Of a stretch of 64,000 nucleotides of DNA, positions 22,001-35,400 are shown piece after piece (within the stretch, counting starts at the first letter, position 1; every line of letters begins with the position of its first letter). The DNA lies in contig CM059203.1 in the NCBI GenBank assembly GCA_030323885.1, positions 1,612,001 through 1,676,000 on the forward strand, written 5' to 3'. Source of the stretch: Branchipolynoe longqiensis (taxonomy: Eukaryota > Annelida > Polychaeta > Phyllodocida > Polynoidae). A model generated the notes under the pieces. It was not told the DNA's origin. It saw nothing but the letters and a program-made list of their open reading frames with translations, and searched no databases. The translations under genes and the position numbers were made by a program.

Positions 22001-25000
22001 ATATGCTGACCACAGAAAGCTGTCGATTTTACTTTTAGATTCTATTAATCTGCATGATTTTATTAATTATTCACCACAAAAATACCTGGCTATGGTAAAT
22101 AAGTATTTCATCAATATATTTAGCATAATAGATTATACATTTATGTGGTTATTCCCATAACTGAGCCTCCCGACACTTTTTCTAGTAGGCTGTTTAGCAG
22201 CCCTCTCACAGAGATGCTTGTTGAGTGTCCATCCATTAACAATTTTCCAGGTCGGGGGGGTCGTTTTTATTTATATTTTGTATTTTGTATGGAGAATGGC
22301 TAAGAAGAAAACTAACCATGGTATTATGGTCTGAAGGTGTGATAGGAATGTACAGAAGCCCATAGGTACAATCTAGCTAGAAATTGAACAAGACTGATTG
22401 ATTGGTGGTTGCTTTACACCGTGTCGGCAGGATAGGCCATATTCACGGTGAGAAATGTTTGTTTTTTGTTCAAACCATCGCTTTTACATGTAAAAGCAGA
22501 CAATCAATTATGTGCCTATAGACACTCATTAAATTAGAAAGCTCACGATCATATATTTGTGGCCAAGGGAAACAGACCCCCCGCTTTACATCAGCAACAA
22601 TACCATTGACCTTGACCCTGAAACGGGTCACCGCCAGTATGCTACCTTGAGATACTCCTAGTTCCTGTGAGTGTAGGCTGGAATAGGTACTCTTGACGTG
22701 GTTGCGGAAATGCCTGAAGACTAGAAAGTTCCTGATGAAAATTGGCTGGTGGCCACGAAGGCCAATCGCATGGAGATCTTCCATGATGCCATGCTGCCAC
22801 GTTGTGTCATAGGCTTTTTTGAGGTTGAAAAATACAGCCACAACGTGCTCCTTCTTAAGGAAAGCGTCTCTTATGAAGGTCTCCATGTGCACCAAATGGT
22901 TGAGGGTGCTGCGGCCCCGTCTGAAGCCACACAGGTGGTGTTCTGACTCCAGTAGCCAGACGAGGCGGTTGTTTACCATGCGCTCCATGGTTTTACAGAT
23001 GCAGCTTCTGAGGGACATGGGACGATAGTTGTTGGCTTCACTCTGGTCTTTACCAGGTTTGGGAGTCGGTATTACTGTCGACTCCTGCCAAGAGGTGGGG
23101 ACGACACCCGACTCCCAGATGTTGTTGAAGAGTTGAAGCAACAGTCTCAGTGCAGGTTTGGGGAGATGTTTCAAAGATTAATAATGAATTCCATCAGGTC
23201 CAACTGCTGTGTCATGCAAGTTTTCCAAAGAACACCTCAACTCACCCATACTGAATGGGCAGTTGTAGTGTTCCTTGCCATCAGAGGAAAAGTCCAAGAG
23301 CTTTTGCTCTTGGTGTTCCTTGATGGCCAGAAAGCCTGGGAGGCAGTTTGCCAAAGATGAGTTTCCAGCAAGGGCGCGAGCCAATTCTTCACTTATTTCG
23401 TTGAGTGATGTGAGAATGGTGCCGTTGCATTTCAAGTGCTGGACTACGGAGGAATGACCTCTGCTCCATTTGATTCTCCTGATCATTGTCCACACTTTGC
23501 CCAATGGCATGCGGATGGTGATGCGAGAAACAAATTGTCTCCAGCACTGCCTCCGCGCTTCTTTGATTGTTCTGCGAGCGCAAGCGTGCAGAATTCTAAA
23601 GAGCGCCAGATTTTCAGCAGTCGGTCTCGTGTGGAATTTACGCTGAGCTTTCTTTCATTCCTTAATAGCCCTCCTACAGCCGTCATCCAACCATGGAGGT
23701 GTCAAATGCTTGGGAGTTGCCAAGGTCTTCAGAACAGATTTCTCTGCGATCCAATTCAGCATCTCAGTGAAGGCATCGATGTCACTGATGTCTGGAGTGA
23801 ACTCCTCGTGACATAGGGTCTGGAAGGTGGGCCAGTCGGCTTTACGAAGCCGCCAGCTCCTTTCTCGCTCTACAGGAGATGCCCCCCAGCAATTAAGAAT
23901 AATTGAGAAGTGGTCGCTCCCGCAGAGGTCATTCCAGACCCTCCATGAAAAGTCCAGCCCCAGTTCTGGTTCTACAATGCTGAGATCGATGGCAGAGTAT
24001 GTTCTGTAGCCGGGATGCAAATATCTGTATGAAAATGACTGGCCACAAGGTCCTCAATTCTCTAGCCTTTAGCGTTGCTATTGTCCCATCCCCATAATCG
24101 GTTGTGGCCGTTAAAGTCACCCATAAGTAAATATGGGGACGGTAACTGGTCCACAAGGGCATCCACTTCTTGTAAAGCCTGTAGTGTTGTGTCCAACGCC
24201 ACTGGCATACATTTCACATCATGTCTGACCAAGATGGAGGAGCCGCCAGTGGCTCGGTCTCCATCTGGTGCATGCTTGCTATGAATGGTGTAGCCTTTAA
24301 GACTACAAATCTCAGAAGCTTTTATATAAGTTTCTTGTAGGCAAACAGCAACAAGAAAACATTAACAATGCTATAATATCTTTATTAAACTGAAATCTAA
24401 ACTACATGATTTAACATAACAATGTATTAAGCATTGTTTTGAGTTTTAATATTTCATTTGAAGGATTTAAACATTTAAAAAATAAATATTTGGGGGTCAG
24501 GCGCATTTATCAGGTCAGGCGGGGATGCTAAACAAGTTTTTTTTTTTTATCTGGCCTCACGCTTTGTGCCCACTCTGTTATCTTTGGTCTCCAAGATCAT
24601 GATGATGCTGTAGTAGTATGCATTGACCTCTCAGGCAAGTAACCACATAGACAGGTAGGGGTGGGATTTGTGGTGATATCAGGGAGCATAGGTGGTGTAA
24701 TGGTTAGCACACTGGCCCAGAATGCAAACAGATGTGGGGTCAGGTCCTTCTCTAGGCATAATATTTCCCATTTCCAGCACCCACATGACAATACTATAAT
24801 ATGTGTACACACAAATTGTTTTCTTTTACCATAACAAGCTGGCACTAGAGGCCCAATAGCCAGAAGCCCATCAGCCAGAAGAGGATATGTAGGAGGTACA
24901 CTGTAAGTTAAGGTTGCATAGCACGCTGAAAGCGTACACTTTTCAAAACAAAGACAATTATTTAGATTTGATTTGACACATATAACTTGGATACTGATGC

Positions 25001-28000
25001 ACTTAATAAACATTTTATAATATTACTGGATGCTCGGCCGCATGAACACCAGATAATACTATAAAACTCTTCCCCTTAATTTCACCTGTGATGCACTCAT
25101 CCTAAATCAATATAACCAACTCTTTAACCAGTACTTGAAAGAGAAAGGAAAACAAGTCACACAGATGAACAGTGAATAAGTTGTGCTTTATTGGCATCAA
25201 CCCCTGTCCACCTACATGTGACCTATCACCTTCACTCCTTACCTGTTGTCCACACTATGTCTCATTACCTTACTTCTATATAGGAAGCAGTGCCTACAGC
25301 CCTTGGAACTGGGGTCCCTTGGGTGTTGCACTCAACTCAATTTGGAATATGTGAATTTGGATCGCATCAGACAGAGTGTCTGGGGTCCTGCTCTAGAGTA
25401 GGTGTGCCTCACTCAAGAGTCAGGAGTAGAGTTATCTCTCCAGTGTGCCTGGAGAAGTCTCTTGAATAAATAATTAGAATGAGACTTGTGTGGTCATGAT
25501 ATGCCAAGGGGGTCAGGTGACTGGACCTCCCCCAGCCAGCCAATCAGACACCACCACAGCCTGGGTGGGTGACACCCCCCAGTAGGGGTGGCTGTCACTC
25601 AACCCAGCGGCATGTGGTGCACTCTATGCATATGCAGATTAGGCTGGTGGGTCAGCCCAGTGGTCATGGGCGGACAGGTGGCTGCAAACAGTTACAGATA
25701 TATATATATATATTCAAAATGTCCTTTTTCTCCAATTGCATTCTTTATGAATACATAGAGAAACATTTCAATAATCATGTACTGTCTCTTCATTAATCCT
25801 AGGCATCATATAGGAACATATATTTCACATAGCTTATATCATGTCACACTGGGAGTGGGATATTATTACATAACCTTGTCCCCACTCCGTCACCCAAGAA
25901 TATTAATGCTCTCTGCCAATATATAATTCTGAACCGAAAATCTGTATATTTTTACAATTTGTTGACACATTGACTGATAGAAGGGAATACGAAGCGAATT
26001 TAATCGAATATTTTATAGCAGAATCATATGGTATCAGATTTTGGCATGCTTGCCAAAATTAATTTGCCATGTTTTCACTTCAAATGTTTCCAAAGTATAC
26101 AAGTTAAAATAAAAGTGATCTAAAACTAAAGTAATAGATAATAACAATCAACCTAATATATTTATCTAAAAAAATGACAGAAACTCAAAGCCATCAAACT
26201 ATGCAACTTTAATCTGTAAGTTAATACGCATATTCCGAGTTTGCTTGTTCCTGAGAAGAGCCAAATATAATTTCTAGAAATTCTAGACCATCCTAGTTGT
26301 ATTAATGAAAGGATTTGAAACTTTGATGTTGTGTTTGAACTGTTTTCTTTAGCTTGTATATTGTTTTAATGTCTGTATTTCTACATTTGCAGTCTTTTCT
26401 CCCTTTGAAACAAATGAAAATCATACTTGTAAATGTACAAAGTTCAGCTTGACCAGGGCACTAGCAACCCTAGGGTTGGCATGTGTGTACACAGTCATAA
26501 GTTGGTTAGCCTGCCTCTCAGCCCTAAATTTAAGCATAGGTCATCTAATTTAAACTGACCTCCCACCGATAACCACTTGAGTCCTAATGACCAAGCTTGG
26601 TAGGATCCAAGCTGTGCATTTGTTTCTCATGTAGATTATGTAGATTATCAAAGAGAACTTTTGGTTTGTATGTTCAACCCCTCCCACCAACCTATGACAC
26701 CTAATTCTGGTCATGCACACCCTAGTTACCAAAGGGTATTTGTTTTTATTGTAGGTCCTGTTCACATCTGACAGCTCTATTACACGAAGAGGTTTCATGA
26801 TCACCCTTTCTGTAGTGGATGCAGGAGGAAGAGGTAAGACTCTGCCACATACATGATATAAGGCAAACATTACATGAGGCCAGTAGAGAGGTAGAGAACA
26901 TGATTCCTTCAGGACAACAAGCCAACTCTATTCATGCTACTATGTCTTTTCCAAATTATCAGCCGGTGAAGGCTATTGAATATCACAAACTGTTCCTTCA
27001 TTTGTTCTCTTGCAGAACCACTCTGCGGGATACCTGAGGATTCCTGGATACATCCCAAAATCGTCGGTGGAAAGGAAACGATACCCCACATCTGGCCATG
27101 GCAAATTATGCTACAGAAGTATGGCTTCTTCAGCTGTGGTGGTTCGATAATCTCCAAGGATTGGATAATCACTGCAGCACATTGTGTGTATGTAGATAAT
27201 TTGTGAACCTTCTTAATCATAATTTGATGTTTTTCTCCTTGTCACACTATGCACCAAGCAATGTACATATTTCTTTTCCTGACACTCAACGTGGCATGCT
27301 CTGGTACCTGATATATAGAGGGGTGGTTAGTTTCCTGCATAGCTGAGGTAAGTACTCGAGTGAAGGGGGGGGGGGGGGGAGGTTGGAGGGGACAAGGAGG
27401 GAGGGGTGACCAAGGCAGGAGGCAGGGCACAGGATCCATGCTATGGTGCTTGTTCAAAGCATCACTTAGTAAGTTGTTGCCTTTACTCACCTTGTAATTA
27501 TATGGAACACACATGAATCGATATCAGTCCTGAAGTTGACCATGAGCATTACTTGTAGCAGATCCGACCCAGAATTCCTACATCACAAATACACATTGTC
27601 GGTCCCAAGATGGTGAGTGTTTGATTGCTTGTGGTTTAATGCAATACCAGCAGCAAGGGCTATTTTCAAGGCAAAGATCAAGTGGGACCTGTTTTGTCAG
27701 TCCTTGCAATTAAATTCATATCCTTGACCTGAAATATGAAATTTGGAAACAAGTTGAGCATCCATCTCCTGTTCTGGTAGTTTGTGGGATTCAAACTCCT
27801 GGGTTCGAACCCTGGCTGAGTCAAACCATTGACTTTAAAATTGATACAAATGTTTAATTGCTGCTAGTCCGATGCATTTGTAACAGATGCAAAATAAATC
27901 AGGGGCAGGCGATTTTTCAGGTACGGGTTGGGACGATCACCAATTCTTTTTATTGGCCTTATAGAAAGAAGGCCTCAGTAAAGAAGCAGTACTAACTAGT

Positions 28001-31000
28001 TTTACTATATTATTAACATGAATTTATTTGGTATCATAGGGCTAAGTTATGGCATGAAAAATCTCTTAGCTGACCACTCAGCATGTAGCTTACTTACCAT
28101 TTTGGGCCAGAACCTTAACGTATGTAGGGACTATAATAGTGACAGGTATCATAGAACTTATACATTAAAGCTGTGTTCACATGTACAGAGTTAAAGCAAT
28201 TTAGTTAAACTGGTTTAACTAAACCGGTTTAGCGCTGTGTTCACACATACATAGTTTTGAAGCTTATATACACGTTCTTAGTAGTTACATACAAACTGGA
28301 TATATCCAGTTTGTATATATGCTTGGAGTTATGCCATACTGAAGTACACCAACGGAACTGATGCTTGGATTTATCCCATACTGGATTACATGAACGGAAC
28401 AAATTGTACCAACAGACTCTCAATTCAGGTGTTTCCCCAACCTGATTATTTTCAATTGGGATTTGCATGCAGTTACTAAATATTACAGTAGATAGTTTCA
28501 TTTATGTATCAAGTATGGCTGGAAGTCCAGTGCTCTGGCGGTGACAAACGATATTCAGTGAATAAAGTACATTTCATTTGCTTTTGTGTAAAGATGCACA
28601 CACCAGTTTAAAGAAAATTTAAAGGGTCAGGTTCCAGAGGTAGGTCGATGGGCATCATAGTCAGAAAAACAATTTCCTAAGAGTGTAGGATACTAGTTAG
28701 GTCAGCATCTGGAGCTACTAGTAACAAGTTCTTTTTTGCAAGTTCCAGAGCTTTGAGTTTTTGCAAAGTATCTGGGTCAGCAGTGTTAATGCCACGTTGT
28801 AAGGTTGGTGGTAGGCTGCTTAGTGGCGGTAGGATTGACTGACAAGTGCCTGTGGCTCTGTGACGATCCATAGCATCAGACATCCAGTTTTGGTCACCAG
28901 ACTGTGTGACATTGTTGTTTGAAGCTGGTTCATTGATTGATTGATTGGTGGTTGCTTTATGCTGTGTCGGCAGCATAGGCCATATTCACGGCGAGAAATG
29001 TTAGTTTTTTGTTCAGACCATCGCTTTTACATGTAAAAGCAGACAATCAATTATGTGCCAATAGACACTCATTAAATTAGAAAGCTCACAATCATATATT
29101 TGTGGTCAAGGGAAACATGTTGGGAAGCTGGTTCGTAGGTGCACTCCAGAGAGATGAGTTTGCAGACTTCAATGGTGTAGTAGGTTTAGGGCCAATAGAG
29201 GGCTTGACTTTATGATCACTGGTTGCACCTGGGTTATAGGGAGCATGTCACATGGTTTAATAACCTGGAGTTTGACAGCTGTAATAGCCAGCTAGTTATG
29301 TCATGCTGTGGTGAGAATCATATAGAAGATTGCTGTGTTGATTGTAGTACTTGACTGCTTTGAAGTTGGTGAAGGCGCACTCCTTCTCGAATTTGGTCCA
29401 GTCTGAGTGGGATTGGGCTAGCACTGATATCAACAAGACTAGGCACATTAACTTTTTTGCAGGAGTGTTGGAAGCTGGTTGTTACAGGATTTCGGTTAGG
29501 ATTATGCATACTTTCATTTAGGGTATTTGAAATTAGAGGATCCGGTTGGCGGTTACTGGGTTTAGTACCAACAAGTATTTGTCTGACTTCCATTAAGACC
29601 TCGCCAGCCAGATTTTTGGCATGAATACGCTGTTTCATAGTAGTTGTCAGATGGTCTTGGACATCCACCCCATATTTTTTAGAAGGTCCCCTCATATATG
29701 CAACATGTGCCTGTCAATTTTAGATACTGACCAAGATTTTGATTTTGTGTGTACTTATTCAACATCATCTTGCACATAAACATACATGCAACTTTATCCC
29801 CAGTCCTCAGACTGGATGGAATCTCCCAAAGACTTACCAAGGAAGGTGCTGTCTGAGGCCCTTATGTGCTCTGCTAGGTCAGGTTGATTAACATACTGCT
29901 ATTCACCTTTTACTCTGACTTCACATTGATACAGATTCGATAGCTTACACTTGTGTCCAGCATAGACAATGTAATCTGCAGCTACTCAAACTTGTTTGTC
30001 ATTTGGAGGTAACTATATTGGTAATTTTCACGTACTGTTACGTTTAGATTTGAAACTTTAGTCAGTTCTTCAATTTGGGCCATATCTCATATTTGTGACT
30101 TGAGCATGTGATTTTCATCTTCTGAGACAAATACTTTTTCAAACTTGGGATAAGCTGTAAAAAAATGTTTGTTTCTCATAATGATACATGACGAAGGAGG
30201 AGAGGGAAGCAGGTATTGGAATAAAACACACTTTATTCACAAACAATGGATCAATGTTATAGTGTACAATGGAGGTAGTTAAATGTACAAATGACGGTAT
30301 AACATGTAGCAATGAAGATAAAGTGCAGTATCAGAGGGCAATAATTCACAGTGTCAAGAGGTGCATTGGACCATGTCTGAGGTTAATGTCATATCAAGGT
30401 TTGAAGTCAGATGGGAGGGAGGCGCCCCGAGGAGCCCTCCACCAAAACTGAGGAGAGGGCTCGAGGGGCGCCCGAGGTGGCGATGCGGGGGACGTAGGCA
30501 TGGACCGAGGCGGAGGTCCAGGTCCCCTGCTCCATTATGCCTGGGCGGCGACGTCGAAGGGCGTCGGGGCGAGGGGGTCCCAGTGATGGCCCGAGGCGAA
30601 CTCAACGTATCCTCGGGCCTGTCGATGACGGTTCCTCCAGGTGGAGGGGGCGAGGGCGGCAATGCGCAGCCCGTCGACGGTGGCGACCTCGGAGGCGGTG
30701 TACCCTGGATCAGAGGCCGGGGTTGTAGGGAAAGTCATCATGGTCGGCGTCGGCGCGCTCAAGCCCGAGGCGGGCGACCTCGTCTCGGGCCACGCCGGCC
30801 CAGCGACCAGGGAGGTGGGCGCGGCTGAGGGCGTCGGCAAGGACGAGGTCGGCGCCGGGCTTGTGGACAATAGTGAGCTCAAAGCAGGCCTCGGCCGCCA
30901 TCAGCCAGAGTTCCCGGGCGCAGGTCCCGAGGGTGGGGTCCCGGGCCCGCCCCGAGTCGAGGGAGGCGGGGGAGGCCATGTTGTCCGTGTTGACGACAAC

Positions 31001-32391
31001 ATTGGCCCCCGCGACATCAGCCGGGAGGAGGGCGCGGAGCGCTACCACCAGGTTGACCGCCTCGAGCTTGTGGATGGCGGGGAAGCGGGCGCGGAAGGCC
31101 TTGGAGTACCCTCGGGCATAGTATCGCCTGGGGGAGTAGGCCCCACCCCCGGGCCTCGCAGTCGGCGAAGAGCTCGTCGACTTTGTCGGGGGCGATGCGG
31201 ATGGTCATGGCGTTGCTGTCGATGGCGAATCCGAGCCAGGAGACCCGCACCGCCGGGGGGTGGCACTTCCCTGAGGCGACCTCCAGGCCGAGGGCGCCGA
31301 CGAGGGCGATGAAACCGTCGAAGGCCTGGCGGGCCCTCAGGTAGGTGAGCTCGCACCCGACAAAGTCGTCGACGTATACGAGGGCATGGAAGCCCTCGCG
31401 CCGGAGGATCCAGGCCACCGCAGCGGTCACCCTGACGAAGGCGGCGCCCGAGGAGCGGCAGCCGAAGGGGAGGGCGAGGTCAACATAGGTGGCCCCCTCG
31501 AAAGCGATCCCATAGAGGGGGCAGGAGAGGGGGTCGGCCCGGAGCTGGCGGTAGGCCCTGGATATGTCCACGGTCCAGGTGTAGGCCCCGGTGCCCTGTC
31601 CGACGAGGCGGCGGCCCACATCGGCCACGCAGGGGAGCCGGTAGGCGTGGGGCCTACCTAGGTACTCACGGCGGGGTATCCCAGCATTGACGCTGTGGCC
31701 AGGGGGGGTAAGAGAGGTCGACGATGACCCGCCTCTTGCCCGGGTCGGATTTGGGGCGGGTCATCATGGGGGAGACCTGGGCCCAGGGGGTGAAGGGGGG
31801 AGCGAGGAAGGGGCCGGCGAGGGCGCCGTGTGCGAGCTCGGTAGCAATGAAGTCGCGGAGGTGGACCTGGTGCTCCGGGGCCTCGCGGTGGTTGGTGTAG
31901 GTAGGCCGGGGAGGGGTGCTGGCGGAGTAATTGGCTGGAAAGCCAAACTCGAGGAGGTCGACTAGGTCCTTGTCGGGGTGGTCTCGGAGGCGGGCGCGCC
32001 ATGCGGGGATGTGTAGGCCTGAGGGGAGGGGGATGCGGGCGGCTAAAAAGTTAGGGAGGCCCGCAGCGTGGAGGGTGTGGTAGGCTTGGGAGAAGGTGGG
32101 GTGTCGGCTCCAGGCAGTGCCGGAGAGGTGGGGCCACATGGATAGGAGGGTGGGGCGGTAGGCTGTGGGGGTGGGGCCGCAGGAGGGGGCGGCGAGGAGG
32201 GTGTCCTGGATGCCTGGGTTGACGACCTCGGCGACTGGTTCGCCGAGGTCGCTGGGGGGATGGGTGGGTGGTGGGTGGTGGGGGTGGGGGGGGGGGGGGG
32301 GGTGGGGGGGTAGGAGTGCGGGAGGGGTGGGAGAGGGGAAGGGAAAGGCGAAGGCGTGTGGGCGGAGGGGAGGAGGGGCGGGGTGCGGGGG

Positions 32392-32435
<44 letters not shown>

Positions 32436-35400
32436 CGGGAGGGCCGGGGAGGCGGCCGATGTATGCAGTGTCGCCGGGGCCGGGGCGCCGGGGGGGGTTG
32501 GGGGGGGGGGGGGGGCGGGGTGGTTGGTGCGGGTTGGTGCGGTGGTGCGGGTGCGGGTGAGGCGTTTGGTGCGGGGGGGGGGGGCGGTAGTGGCGGCGGG
32601 GTTGCGGCGGGCGGCGGAGATGTGAGGGGCGGCGTGATGGGAGCCATCTGGGCCGGCCGGAGATGCGAGAGGTTTGGCGGGGGGGGGGGGGGGGGGGGGG
32701 GGGGTGATGAGGTGCCATCTGGGCCAGCGTGAGATGTGAGGATACTGGGGTGGCGGTTGGCGCGGGCAGTGCGGCGGTGTTTAGGGAGGCGGTTGGGGGT
32801 GGTGTCGGGTGTTGGCGGCTGATTGCTTTGGTGACGGGGCACCCTGGGGCGGACATCCGGTCGGGGCCGGCGAGGTGGTTTCTGGACTTCCGGTGTGCGG
32901 TGTGGGGTTTCTGGGTTCCCAGGGCGGTGGGTGATGGTGGGGGTGGGTACGGCGGGGGTGGGGGCGGCATGGGTGCTGGCTGTGGTGGTGGGGGCGGGGG
33001 TGGGGCCGAGTCGCCGCCGCCGGACTAAAAATCCGACTGACAAATATAGTTTACAACTTAGTTTTGTTGAACGATCGCATACATATATGCTGTTCCACTA
33101 GCGCATGACGTATAGGTCAAGCTTGGCCATTGGTTTTAGTTTACACCCATATCTGAATGTTTTGATTGTTGTGTCTGGGGTGACTTGTTTTGTTGGTGTT
33201 GGTATGACGTGGTTCATTGGTGCTATAAATACTTGCGATCTGTTCTTGTGTAGGTGTTGCCTACTACTATGCCTTTTTGCCAGGTCCCTTTTCATTTTGA
33301 TATTTCACTCTTTTCCCTATGGGGATGGTTTTGTGTGTTTTCCCAGCTGTTTTGTTGTCATAGTCTTTTTGTCTTTGTTCGATCGATTTTATTTGTGGCA
33401 TTTTATCTGGTTGTATGTTTGGCAACATGGATTGTTTGATTACCGGTATCGTGATCGGAGGAACTGCTCATCAGCAGTTCTGCTGGAGATGCTATGAAAT
33501 CCCGTATTTGCGGGCCCCCACCTACTATATATGCGGGTGTTTAAATGCTATTGATGGCCGATCCAGTTAGGTGGTACATGAGGGTTGTGGTTACTTTCCT
33601 TATCTTCACTCATGTTATTTGCTGTACTGCTCAATATGGCTAAACTGCCCTAATATCCGGCATAAGGCATACTATCCTGCATAAGGCATCTGGTTCAAAG
33701 TTCCCCCTTTTTATATCTGTTTTAGATAAATTACCTGCTAGAGCTATACCCCATAGTAGATATAACAGACAAGACAACACACTATTCGAGTTCAGCACCA
33801 GCAGAAGTGTAGGTAGATAAGCGCTGGTTGCTTAGTTTTATTCAGTTTATATATGTTTTTAGATACATACAACAGTGGATGTAAGAGACCTTTTCATTGG
33901 CTATTACACTCATGCACACCAGTCACTCCTCTCCCGCATGATCTCTCCCTAACATAGTTCACCATTGGCTGCTTTAGGGACTCACCCCCTCCCACCCAAC
34001 TCTGGCCACCACCTAGTTATCTGGGATTACATAACCTGTGGTGACAGTGTGGCCGGGTGAGATAAGGGGGAGGGATTATGCTTTAAGGAGCATTGTTTCC
34101 CTCCCCCGGTGTGAGCATTATAATGGGAGTACTGTTTCTTATTTAGTCATCTCGATATTCAATACATACTTAATCAGACAATTTTCAACCTTCAGTACGT
34201 CCCTCTCTAGCCTCAGTGTGAGCCTTTAAAGCTAGCTTTTCAGGCACCCACTTGATGCTAGAGATAAACCCTGGAAGAGTTGAAAATGTCTACCCCGCAT
34301 TATATCTCCCAGCTTTTCCTTGAAGCGGTTCCATTCTTTAAATTTTGCCGTGCTTCTTTAATTATCGATGGATTTCCATTTCCCACTCTGAGATGCTACT
34401 TATTGACATTGATTTACTTTGACAGACAGAATTCCGGCCCATTAAGTGTCCAGTGTTCATGGTTATGAGCATAGGCCTACCTAGTCCTGCATTGGAGGTT
34501 CACTGCATACACTGTCCTGAACTTAGACTGTATTAGTTTCCTTATCAACTGTTCCTTGTATAACTATGAGTGTAGGTGTACCCCTTTAAGTTCAAGTATT
34601 CATGATTATTTCTCATATAGGCTTACCTAGTCCTCCCTTAGGAACACACTGCATATACTATCCTGATATTGGACTACATGGTAGCTTCCTTATCAACTGT
34701 GTTCATATAAAATTGTCCTGAGCAGCAAAGCAGTACTGGACCCCATGCCACACACCCAACATCGACCAATCGCCATCTTAATCAACACGGCTGTGACACC
34801 AACACAAACGCCATTCCGACGCCACTTCAACTTTAAAAAGGCCAACTGGAAAGCCTTCTCAACAGACCCAGACAAACACATCTGTGACATTGATCCATCC
34901 TCGGAAAATTATGATCGCTTTGTGAAGGGGGATCATATGACAGCCAGAAAGTACATTCCACGGGGATGTAGAAAGAACTATGTTCCAGGACTCACCACCG
35001 ACCTGCAGAACAGTACAATGACTACATCCAGTTGTACAAACAAGACCCCTTCGCCACAGCTACCATCACGGCAGAAGACAAACTTGCCCAGCCTTCTCAA
35101 CAGAACTAGACAAACTCATCTGTGACATTGATCCATCCCCAGAAAATTACGATCGCTTTTTGAAGGGTGATCATATGACAGCCAGAAAGCACATTCCACG
35201 GGGATGTAGAAAGAACTACGTTCCAGGACTCACCACCGACCTGCAGAACCGTACAATGACTACATCCAGTAGTACAAACAAGACCCCTTCGCCACAGCTA
35301 CCATCACGGCAGGAGACAAACTTGCACAGCCTTCTCAACAGAACTAGACAAACTCATCTATGACATTGATCCATCCCCGGAAAATTACGATCGCTTTGTG

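Larger units (their letters stand above)
30186..33043 (-). mobile_element. DIRS-order retrotransposon A (GC-rich, recombinase deleted)
   Basis: Read on minus: a Pro-rich upstream region (33043 to about 32200), RT (about 32000-31020), Gypsy-like RNase H (31048-30710), the N-terminal helical domain of a tyrosine recombinase (30740-30535), then a jump to the 3' end (TTTTGGTGGAGGGCTC at about 30440) also seen in the element at 61.8 kb. The recombinase catalytic domain is therefore deleted. The 3' flank at 30186-30240 (CTTTATT...CTCCTCCTTCG inverted) matches the end of the 61.5-62.0 kb element. GC content is far above the flanks. Confidence 0.75.

Noticed and set aside
30361..31312. Plus-strand ORFs opposite the DIRS RNase H
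   Set aside because: High GC removes stop codons on both strands; domain motifs are only on minus.
32165..32732. Glycine-rich ORFs on the plus strand
   Set aside because: Antisense shadows of the same G runs.
31666..33043. Long proline-rich proteins (330-434 codons)
   Set aside because: Mostly produced by poly-C on the coding strand; only the C-terminal RT portion is credible protein.
33105..33497. Membrane-protein-like ORF
   Set aside because: Hydrophobic composition follows from T-rich sequence; no splice, family or conservation evidence.
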